A DNA stretch of 6,205 bases from Deltaproteobacteria bacterium. GTDB lineage: Bacteria > Desulfobacterota > Syntrophobacteria > BM002. This document shows, piece by piece, positions 1-5,578 of the stretch. Each line of letters starts with the position of its first letter. The first letter of the stretch is position 1. The position numbers were made by a program, and so were the translations under genes. The stretch covers positions 1 to 6,205 of the forward strand of contig JAGFXI010000327.1 of NCBI GenBank assembly GCA_017861095.1, given 5' to 3'. Under the pieces are notes generated by a model, which was not told where the DNA came from, searched no databases, and saw only the letters and a program-made list of their open reading frames with translations.

Positions 1-2001
1 CTGGTATTCGGCCAGTCGGCTATCGATTTCGGCGAGACGCCCCCGCGCCGCCTCCCAGGCCATACTGAGCGGCTGAAGTTCCGCTTCCCGTTCAGGGAGA
101 GATTTCCCGTCACCAGTCAGCTCGGCGAGCTTGATTCCGACCGACGTCACCTGCCGCCGGATATCCTCGAGGCGGAGCAGGAGGGTTTCCCTGTGGCCTG
201 AAACCGCAGTGAGCCCTGCCTGCGCCTTCTCCCACGCCCTCTCAGCGCTCTCAACTGTGGCGACGAAGCTCCCCTTGATCTCCTCCGCCCCACCGGCGAG
301 CGCCTCGGCATCGGGCGGAGACTCCCGCCACTCCGGATGCCCTTCAAGGAACCCCCTCCGGGTGCTGTCGAGAACAGTCCGCTCGTGGATGAGCTGGTCG
401 GGCGTCCTTCCGGCACGGAGCGTCTCCAGTCGAGCTTCTCCCTGAGCGATGTCGGCAGCGAGCTCTCTTGCCCTCTCATTCAGGGATTCGAGCGCCTCCG
501 GGTCAGAGGTGCCGAAAGGCCTGGTCAGGTCGGCAAGCCTCCCCTCGGCCCGGGTGCGCGCCTCTCGGTGGGCGATCCCGGGAAGCTCGGCGACCACCTC
601 GGGCGATCCCTGGATCTGGGCAGGAACCCCTGCCGTCAGGGCTCTCGTCCCCGTCGTCTCGCCGGCCACCACATCCACGGTACCGTTCGCCAGGGGCACA
701 ATCTCCAAGGTGATAAGAGACGCCTCGAGACGTACCCTGGCGTCATCCCGCTCCTTGATCGCCTTCCGGATCGCCCCCAGAACCTTGCCGTCCGGGGCGA
801 TCATAGCCCGCCGCCTCTCCTTCTGGACGGAAACCGTGTTCTCTTCCTCTCTGATCCGCCCCATGAGTTCGTCAAGGCGCGATAGGTCACGGCTACACTC
901 GGTGAAGCGGCGAGCAGTCTCTGCCAGCCGCGCCGCCTCCTCCACCGCCTCTCTCCCCTTTCGCGCGTCTTCCAGCGCGCCCCGGAGTCTCGCCGCTTCC
1001 CGCTCCCGCTCCTGAACTTCTCGCTCCTTCAGCGGTACGTCCCTCTCAAGCACGCTCACAGCCTCCCGGGCTTGCTTCAGTTCCGACTCGGTGGCCTTGA
1101 TGAGGTCAATGAGCTGCTTGAGCCGTTTGTACCTTTCCTCGGCGGCCTTGACCTGCTCGGAGCGCTGCTTTCGTTCCGCCAGTAAGCTCTGATAACTCTC
1201 GGCAACGACCCGGGCCTCTCGGAGCGTCTTGGCCGTCTCGTCGGCCGTGTGTCGGGCCTGAGCGCGCCGGGCCTGGAGCTCCTCCACCTTCCGGGATGCC
1301 TCCTCGAAGGCCACACATAGGTCATAGGCCTGCCGACGCCGTTCAGCGGCCTCGGCGAGAGCCTCTCGGAGTCGGCTCAACCGGGGGGCATCCTTTCCCG
1401 TTTTCAGCTTGCCCTTGGGCGTAAAGAGCTCGAGGTAGCGCTTCTCGATCCGTTTTTCCAGCGGCCCGCCCTCCCTCCCTGACACCTGGGCACTCAGCGT
1501 CGTGCGAATATCGGTCACGAGGTCACCGGAGAGCGCGGCAAGCGGGAGGCTCCCCTGAGGTGCCCAGAGCACCTGGGCAAGGCCCCAGTTCTCAAGCCGG
1601 GCAAGGCCACGCCCCGGTTGAGTCTTCGTGAGGATTTCCCTGGCACCTTCGTCCGCCGCCAGCCCCTCGGCCAGTCGTCGCCAACAGCCCTCTTCCTGTC
1701 GTTCGAGGAGAGCGAACGGCCTGTCCAAGAATTGCTTGCTGATCCGGTACTCCCGGCCGCCGTGCGCGAACTCGACGGTTACCCGGGGAGCGAGAGTGCG
1801 GCCCCAGGGCCGGAGCGCCTCCACGTCCCTTCCCGTCACCCGGTGGCCGTCCAGAAGGGCGCGGCGAAGTGCCTCGAAAAGGGTTGACTTGCCGAAACCG
1901 TTCGGTGCGTGGAGGATGTTGAGGCTGTCTTCGAAGTGCCCTACCTCGATCTCGTCCAGAAGACACCGCCAGTTGGCAACCCGGATGGATCGGACGATCA
2001 C
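1..2001 (-). CDS. SbcC/Rad50-like AAA ATPase with long coiled coil (3' end beyond the window)
   Basis: This is an uninterrupted frame of 667 codons from a GTG start to the left window edge, so the C-terminal half (signature motif, Walker B) is missing. The N-terminal ATPase lobe shows a Walker A motif, APNGFGKST, at residues 32-40 and a Q-loop, WAPQG, with Gln149. From about residue 205 the protein is rich in Glu, Arg, Ala and Leu, typical of coiled coil. It is interrupted at about 430-485 by a Gly/Val-rich, probably beta-stranded segment, and then helical again to the edge. No CxxC zinc hook is visible. The start is fixed by a GGAGG 7 nt upstream (2009-2013) and by a GTGA overlap with the stop of the nuclease gene. 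Family knowledge: SbcC/Rad50-type ATPases pair with SbcD/Mre11 nucleases to process DNA ends and hairpins. It could belong to a YhaN-like or other uncharacterised subgroup rather than true SbcC. The ATPase identity is sure; the exact subfamily is not. Confidence 0.9.
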   Translation of the reverse strand, partial: MIVRSIRVANWRCLLDEIEVGHFEDSLNILHAPNGFGKSTLFEALRRALLDGHRVTGRDVEALRPWGRTLAPRVTVEFAHGGREYRISKQFLDRPFALLERQEEGCWRRLAEGLAADEGAREILTKTQPGRGLARLENWGLAQVLWAPQGSLPLAALSGDLVTDIRTTLSAQVSGREGGPLEKRIEKRYLELFTPKGKLKTGKDAPRLSRLREALAEAAERRRQAYDLCVAFEEASRKVEELQARRAQARHTADETAKTLREARVVAESYQSLLAERKQRSEQVKAAEERYKRLKQLIDLIKATESELKQAREAVSVLERDVPLKEREVQEREREAARLRGALEDARKGREAVEEAARLAETARRFTECSRDLSRLDELMGRIREEENTVSVQKERRRAMIAPDGKVLGAIRKAIKERDDARVRLEASLITLEIVPLANGTVDVVAGETTGTRALTAGVPAQIQGSPEVVAELPGIAHREARTRAEGRLADLTRPFGTSDPEALESLNERARELAADIAQGEARLETLRAGRTPDQLIHERTVLDSTRRGFLEGHPEWRESPPDAEALAGGAEEIKGSFVATVESAERAWEKAQAGLTAVSGHRETLLLRLEDIRRQVTSVGIKLAELTGDGKSLPEREAELQPLSMAWEAARGRLAEIDSRLAEYQ

Positions 2002-3095
2002 GGCAGAACCTCCCCGGCCATGGCGTAGAGTTCCATGAGCGCCATTGCTGCAACCTCGGGGGAAAGATTCTTCCCGTGCCGGAGGCGCATCGCCGCCTCG
2101 CGGATGATCCCGGGCGGAAGGTTGTCGATCCATGCGTCGTCTTCAGGTGACGGCCGAAGCAGTGCGGCGTCCACCTTACCCCAAAAGAAGCGGGATTGCA
2201 GGATCTCGTGGATCCGAATGACTTCCTCCCGCTCCTGGGCCGTGAGCAGGCCGGAGAGGACGACGTCCATCAGGGTGAAATCGGGGCTCGCCAGCCCCTC
2301 GAGCCGCTCACGGAGCCGAGTGAGATCCCCCGGCCCCCGCAATTCCTCGGCAACCGTAATCCATTGAAGCCTCCCGGTCCGAGCCGGCGCGAGTGCCGGC
2401 GGTGTCCCCGGGCCGGGAATCTCGACCAGGAAAACGAAGCCGCTCTCTCGTTCCCCGAACCCGGTCGGCTCGGGAGTCCCCGAGTAGGCCATGCGCGACG
2501 CGCCATCAGCAGCCCGGTAGATCGCAGAGGAGTGCCAGTGGCCGAGGGCCAGGTAGTCGAGCCCGCTCCGCTCCGCCGCATCCCGCGGGATGGGATAATC
2601 CGGCTCGTCCTGCCGAACACCCTCCACGGTCCCGTGGGCCATGCCGAGCCGGATGGTCTTCCCTTGCTCCACCGGGAACCATGCCGTGGGGTTCCGGCCC
2701 GAGTGGCGTTCCCGGACCGGACAGGGATAGAGCGTTCCACCGGGGACTGAAATGGGGCTCTCCTCCCGGAGGATGTGGAGGTTTCCCCACCCCTTCCACG
2801 CCGGATGCTCCCAGACCGAGCCCCGAGTCAGCGGGTCGTGGTTCCCGGGAATGATGAAGACCGGCCCGCTGAAGGACCCGAGGATGTCGGCCACCCGCTG
2901 GACCAGCACCCGGTCCACCCCGTTGTGCTCGAAGAGATCCCCGGCAATCAGAATGAATTCGGCTCCGCGCTGCCTGGCGACCTCGACGATCCTCCACCCC
3001 GCAGCCAGGCGCTCTTCCCGCACCCGCGCCGCGGCCTCCCCCAGGGCCGTCGCCTTCATGCCGATCTGCCAGTCTGCCGTGTGCAGGAAACGCAT
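1998..3095 (-). CDS. SbcD/Mre11-like metallophosphoesterase (DNA repair exonuclease)
   Basis: The product is 365 aa, a little shorter than E. coli SbcD. Calcineurin-like metallophosphoesterase motifs appear in order: HTADWQIG (5-12), GDLFE (52-56), GNHD (84-87), a lone motif His at MAHG (His154) and GHWH (185-188). The last ~120 residues would form the capping domain that contacts the ATPase. Family knowledge: the enzyme uses two Mn ions to cut DNA as part of an SbcCD/MR complex. Motif I normally reads DxH; here it is Asp8-Trp-Gln10, so one usual metal ligand is Gln. The ATG at 3095 is preferred because a GGAGG lies 12 nt upstream and the protein then begins MRFLHTADW, as family members do. 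A TTG at 3158 would add 21 residues of unconvincing sequence and would sit almost at the predicted transcription start. The gene overlaps the downstream ATPase gene by 4 bp, implying an operon and a joint complex. Confidence 0.92.
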   Translation of the reverse strand: MRFLHTADWQIGMKATALGEAAARVREERLAAGWRIVEVARQRGAEFILIAGDLFEHNGVDRVLVQRVADILGSFSGPVFIIPGNHDPLTRGSVWEHPAWKGWGNLHILREESPISVPGGTLYPCPVRERHSGRNPTAWFPVEQGKTIRLGMAHGTVEGVRQDEPDYPIPRDAAERSGLDYLALGHWHSSAIYRAADGASRMAYSGTPEPTGFGERESGFVFLVEIPGPGTPPALAPARTGRLQWITVAEELRGPGDLTRLRERLEGLASPDFTLMDVVLSGLLTAQEREEVIRIHEILQSRFFWGKVDAALLRPSPEDDAWIDNLPPGIIREAAMRLRHGKNLSPEVAAMALMELYAMAGEVLP

Positions 3096-3107
3096 GACGT
3101 CCAGCCC

Positions 3108-3112
3108 CCTCC
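3108..3112 (-). promoter_or_regulatory. Ribosome binding site deciding the nuclease start
   Basis: GGAGG on the minus strand ends 12 nt before the ATG at 3095, within a longer G-rich run that comes closer to the start. It supports ATG 3095 over the in-frame TTG at 3158, which has no comparable site. Confidence 0.55.
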
Positions 3113-3167
3113 GGCCGAAAGTGATGTCCTCGATCTGGTACGAGACGCCCGACCTCAACCATTTACT

Positions 3168-3196
3168 AGCATAGGAACAGGAAAAAGGTAAACCAA
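3168..3196 (-). promoter_or_regulatory. Putative sigma70-type promoter for the SbcDC-like operon
   Basis: Minus strand TTGGTT (3191-3196), a 17-nt spacer, then TATGCT (3168-3173). Each box only partly matches consensus. The location is right: just downstream of the tRNA terminator and about 70 nt before the nuclease ATG. A promoter is needed here because the hairpin at 3224-3262 should stop read-through from the tRNA. The exact boxes are uncertain. Confidence 0.35.
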
Positions 3197-3213
3197 GCCC
3201 GCCCGCTCTCTTA

Positions 3214-3262
3214 GGAAAGGAAAAGGGCGGTCAGTCGTTGCGTTAGTTAGACTGACCGCCCT
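3214..3262 (-). terminator. Intrinsic terminator after tRNA-Thr
   Basis: A perfect 13-bp inverted repeat (arms 3224-3236 and 3250-3262, AGGGCGGTCAGTC and its complement) encloses a 13-nt loop. Read on the minus strand, the GC-rich stem is followed at once by TTTTCCTTTCC, a T-rich tract. It lies about 30 nt past the encoded CCA of the tRNA, exactly where a tRNA terminator is expected. The plus-strand side has no T-tract, so the terminator works leftward. Confidence 0.85.
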
Positions 3263-3291
3263 GAATGGCGTCTCTTGGGCGCTGAGATGGA

Positions 3292-3366
3292 TGGAGCCGG
3301 CGATGGGATTCGAACCCGCGACCTGCTGATTACGAATCAGCTGCTCTACCGCTGAGCTACGCCGGC
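3292..3366 (-). tRNA. tRNA-Thr (anticodon CGT), 3' CCA encoded
   Basis: The minus strand folds as a full cloverleaf. The acceptor stem GCCGGCG/CGCCGGC has 7 perfect pairs, the D arm is GCTC/GAGC with GG in the loop, and the anticodon stem GCTGA/TCAGC holds loop TTCGTAA. The T loop TTCGAAT is followed at the end by discriminator T and encoded CCA. Anticodon CGT reads the threonine codon ACG. The T stem is imperfect: GCGGG faces CCCAT, giving one C-A mismatch and one G-U pair. The tRNA body without CCA is 72 nt (3295-3366). It has its own promoter just upstream and a terminator just downstream, so it is probably transcribed alone. Confidence 0.95.
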
Positions 3367-3377
3367 ATCCGGACCGC

Positions 3378-3406
3378 CTTATATCACCGCATCCGCGCGC
3401 TGTCAA
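3378..3406 (-). promoter_or_regulatory. Strong sigma70-type promoter of tRNA-Thr
   Basis: Minus strand TTGACA (3401-3406, perfect consensus), a 17-nt spacer, then TATAAG (3378-3383, five of six consensus). Eleven bases separate the -10 box from the tRNA 5' end, so transcription would start only a few nt before the mature tRNA. The stretch after the -10 box (GCGGTCCG) is GC-rich, a discriminator type known from ppGpp-sensitive stable RNA promoters. That regulation is inferred. The TGA stop of the upstream receiver gene lies inside the -35 box. Confidence 0.85.
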
Positions 3407-3798
3407 TCGCCGAGGGAGCTGCTAACCTTTGGGAAAAATTGCCGAATGCATGCCGCTATAGTCTTCAGCTCGAAGGGCTTGCTCACTACAGCATCGAAGC
3501 CCGTTCGCTCGGACCCGAGATCCTCCTCCATAATACTGCCGGTGATGAGCACCACCGGCATGGCCGGCCGGAGATCCTTGAGCCCCCTGAGCATCTCGAC
3601 GCCGTTCATCACCGGCATCCTGAAGTCGGTGAAGACCAGGGCGATCGCACCGTCGCGCCGAACGAGGGCGAGCCCCTCGGCACCGTTCTGCGCGGTAACC
3701 ACCTCGTGGCCGAGAAAGCTACAGAGTTGGCAGAGAACATCATTCACAGCCGGGTTATCATCGACAACGAGAATCTTGAGCTTCTCCCCGCTCTGCAT
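3403..3798 (-). CDS. Stand-alone receiver-domain response regulator (CheY-like)
   Basis: The whole protein (131 aa from this start) is a single receiver domain with no output domain. Visible phosphotransfer residues, numbered from this start, are the acidic pair Asp13-Asp14 (VVDDNP), phosphoacceptor Asp58 (TDFRMPVMNG), switch Thr86 (LITGS) and Lys107 (SKPF). All are intact, so it should accept phosphate from a histidine kinase. None is encoded nearby, making it an orphan; its partner and output are unknown. Two ATGs are possible. This one (3798) has GGAGG 12 nt upstream and gives the usual short lead before the first strand. The ATG at 3810, which adds MGRP, has GGAGG touching it, too close to function. 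A promoter about 200 nt upstream can drive it. The stop TGA is embedded in the tRNA promoter. Confidence 0.92.
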   Translation of the reverse strand: MQSGEKLKILVVDDNPAVNDVLCQLCSFLGHEVVTAQNGAEGLALVRRDGAIALVFTDFRMPVMNGVEMLRGLKDLRPAMPVVLITGSIMEEDLGSERTGFDAVVSKPFELKTIAACIRQFFPKVSSSLGD

Positions 3799-3993
3799 CG
3801 GTCGGCCCATCCTCCACCACCGGGCCCTCGGCCGGCTCCTGGGTTTCGTGACCTATCTGCGAACGCACAAATGCTCTTTAGGTGCACGCCGCTCCGTACC
3901 TTCCGGGGAGAAACCGGCAGTCGGCTCTCACGGGGACGCGGTAGACAGCAACACTTTGGTGCCCTTGCTCGGCTTTGCTGTGGGTTCAGCGCC
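3799..3993 (-). other. Long non-coding leader of the receiver gene
   Basis: About 190 nt lie between the predicted promoter and the chosen receiver start. I see no convincing gene on either strand and no riboswitch or structure that I recognise. An open frame across it (minus, from 4037) runs into the receiver gene out of frame and has low-complexity Arg/Pro/Gly composition, so it is not called. The stretch from 3811 to 4085 as a whole holds only this leader, a promoter and a stem-loop. Confidence 0.4.
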
Positions 3994-4022
3994 AAGGTAG
4001 CAACCATTGTCCGTTCTGTCAA
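3994..4022 (-). promoter_or_regulatory. Sigma70-type promoter upstream of the receiver gene
   Basis: Minus strand TTGACA (4017-4022, perfect), a 17-nt spacer, then TACCTT (3994-3999), which keeps the three most conserved -10 bases (T, A and final T). It lies between the end of mlaD and the receiver gene and points at the latter. A short inverted repeat, GCCAC/GTGGC (4025-4029 and 4039-4043), sits just upstream of the -35 box and could be a regulator site, though it is too short to claim. Confidence 0.6.
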
Positions 4023-4050
4023 CGGCCACGGGTTCACGGTGGCGGAGGTT

Positions 4051-4086
4051 AGCGCGCCTCCTTCCCTTCAGGGGTAAGGCCGCGCT
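4051..4086 (-). terminator. Stem-loop at the mlaD stop codon, possible transcript end
   Basis: AGCGCG (4051-4056) pairs with CGCGCT (4081-4086). The stem extends inward through short CC/GG, TT/AA and CCC/GGG pairings with small bulges. The outer stem begins on the last base of the mlaD stop codon. No T-tract follows on the minus strand, so it is not a textbook intrinsic terminator. It may mark a 3' end, protect the mRNA or act with Rho. A new promoter immediately downstream fits a transcript boundary here. Confidence 0.35.
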
Positions 4087-5552
4087 CACTTGCCGGCTGC
4101 GGCTGCCGCAGCCGGTGCCCCTCCGCCTAGAAGGGCCTTCAGGTCCTCGTCCAGGAAGCGGAACCCGGCGCCGATGAAGAAGCTGGCGTCGCCATGCTTG
4201 CTGATGAAGTCATCGTAGCCGACGGTGACGTAGAGGCGCTCCAGGAAGGTGTAGTCGGCCGCAACCCGCAGGTATGGGTTGTTCTTCTTCGCATTGAAAT
4301 CGAATGCCTCAAAGCTGACCTTCACCGCATCGTCGAAGAGGTAGTAATCCAGGCCAAACCCGCCGGAGGATTGAATCATCCCACCCCGTAACAGCAGATC
4401 GCCCCAACGCTTGGCGATCTCGCCGCTGAATGTCACCTCGTCCTCCGCTCGGCGACCGTCTCGCTTGTGGCGGCCCGGTCCTTCCACCACTTCGATCAGG
4501 TAGTACTTGTCCGGCCGGGGCTGGATCTGAAGGCTTAGGTAGGACTTGAGATCGCCCCGTTCAGTCAGCAACTCGCCGCGATAGCCGAGAATCGTCTTGA
4601 ACCGCTCCTCCCTGCTCAGGACGCGGTTCAAGCCGGTGAGGGCCTCGTTCAGACTGTCCACCGTTTCTTCGTCGTTCACGAGTTTCCCGATAGACCCCTC
4701 GCCGCGGTTGATCCGGTCGGAGATGTCCTTGAGGGATGCCAGGGTGGCGTTAAGGTTTTCCACGGTCTGAGGGTCGTTCACCAGGCGGCCCAAGGTGCCT
4801 TCCCCCTGGTTGATCTTGTCCGCCATCTGGCGGACGGCGGTGATTGCCCCCTGAAGGTTCTCCGAGGAGGTTCTCAGGCTGGCGATGATAGCGTTGATGG
4901 ACTCCTTGTTGGTCACCGAAATATCCTTTAGGTCCCCGCTAAACTGCCCGAAATTTCTCATGATCGCATCGAAATGGGCCATATTCTGTCGAACAGCGCG
5001 GTTGAGATTCTCACTGAGCTCCCGAACGTTCTGGATTATCTCACGGAGGGATGTCTTGGCCGTCTCGTCTCCCATCACATCACTGAAGGTACCTGTCACC
5101 CGACGGACGTCTTCACTTATCTCCCCGAGCGTTCCGAACAGCTTGTCCAACTCGGGCGGGGTAACCGTCTTCGTGATCCTCCCACCGTCGGCCAGCTTCG
5201 GCTGGTCGGGGCTTCCGGGCGCCAGCTCGATGTAGCGGTCTCCGAGGATTCCCTTGGTTCGGATTGTTGCCGTGGCGTCCTGACTGAGCTTCACCTCCGG
5301 CCTGATCCGCAGCGACACCCGAGCCTTGCCGTTTTCCAGCTCCACCGCCGCCACCCGGCCCACCTCGACGCCCGCGATCTCGACCGGAACATTCAGCTTC
5401 AGTCCGGCGGCCGAATCGAAGATGGCGTAGACCGTATAGCCTTTGGGACGGAAGATCCTGAACTCTCCCAGTCGTAGTGACATGAAAACCAGCAGGGCAA
5501 TGCCAAGGAGGACGAAGAGCCCAACCTTTGCCTCAGTGGTCACTCTTGCCAT
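4086..5552 (-). CDS. mlaD: MlaD-type MCE protein with C-terminal barrel-like domain
   Basis: The product is 488 aa, far longer than E. coli MlaD (about 180 aa). In order: an N-terminal membrane anchor (about 9-25); an MCE domain (about 38-115) with the motif VPVEIAGVEVGRV and ending GDRYIELAPGS; a long helical, hydrophilic region (about 134-315) holding two 34-residue repeats; then alternating amphipathic strands (about 325-470, rich in Tyr, Phe and Gly) ending FFIGAGFRF; and an Ala-rich tail. Family knowledge: MlaD hexamers bind the inner-membrane MlaEF transporter and carry phospholipids across the envelope. The strand pattern suggests an outer-membrane barrel, so this protein may span the periplasm by itself (inference). 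The start is supported by GGAGA 7 nt upstream. It lies 26 bp after mlaF, surely in one operon; no mlaC or mlaB follows. Confidence 0.93.
   Translation of the reverse strand: MARVTTEAKVGLFVLLGIALLVFMSLRLGEFRIFRPKGYTVYAIFDSAAGLKLNVPVEIAGVEVGRVAAVELENGKARVSLRIRPEVKLSQDATATIRTKGILGDRYIELAPGSPDQPKLADGGRITKTVTPPELDKLFGTLGEISEDVRRVTGTFSDVMGDETAKTSLREIIQNVRELSENLNRAVRQNMAHFDAIMRNFGQFSGDLKDISVTNKESINAIIASLRTSSENLQGAITAVRQMADKINQGEGTLGRLVNDPQTVENLNATLASLKDISDRINRGEGSIGKLVNDEETVDSLNEALTGLNRVLSREERFKTILGYRGELLTERGDLKSYLSLQIQPRPDKYYLIEVVEGPGRHKRDGRRAEDEVTFSGEIAKRWGDLLLRGGMIQSSGGFGLDYYLFDDAVKVSFEAFDFNAKKNNPYLRVAADYTFLERLYVTVGYDDFISKHGDASFFIGAGFRFLDEDLKALLGGGAPAAAAAAGK
4614..4817 (-). repeat. Two tandem 34-residue repeats inside MlaD
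   Basis: Residues 246-279 and 280-313 align without gaps around a shared core: INQGEGTLGRLVNDPQTV in the first and INRGEGSIGKLVNDEETV in the second, each followed by a leucine-rich helix (xLNxxLxxL). The DNA copies (4716-4817 and 4614-4715) have diverged, so this is an old, protein-level repeat. Gly-Glu-Gly-x-(Leu/Ile)-Gly-(Lys/Arg)-Leu-x-Asn-Asp elements are common in the helical part of MCE proteins. Confidence 0.85.
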
Positions 5553-5578
5553 GGTACCGTCTCCGTCTGTCCCATGCG

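Noticed and set aside
337..885. 182-codon plus-strand open frame, and a 188-codon one at 449-1015
   Set aside because: Both are shadows of the coiled-coil ATPase on the minus strand, with Arg/Ser/Pro-rich composition typical of antisense frames in GC-rich DNA.
3096..3158. In-frame 21-residue N-terminal extension of the SbcD-like protein from a TTG codon
   Set aside because: It has no good ribosome site, would start almost at the predicted transcription start, and the extra residues precede a normal family N-terminus.
3216..3262. Perfect inverted repeat considered as a transposon end or regulator operator
   Set aside because: Its place after a tRNA, its GC-rich stem and the following T-rich tract on the minus strand are explained by an intrinsic terminator. 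No transposase or integrase is present.
3155..3406. 83-codon open frame on the minus strand containing a run like SSAVEQLIRNQQVAGSNPIAGS
   Set aside because: This peptide is the familiar false translation of a tRNA gene region. The frame covers the tRNA, its promoter and its terminator.
3744..4037. 97-codon minus-strand frame across the receiver leader
   Set aside because: It overlaps the receiver gene out of frame, starts upstream of the predicted promoter and has low-complexity Arg/Pro/Gly content.
3439..4077. 212-codon plus-strand open frame antisense to the receiver gene
   Set aside because: It runs opposite an intact receiver domain whose motifs are all recognisable, and has no domain-like sequence of its own.
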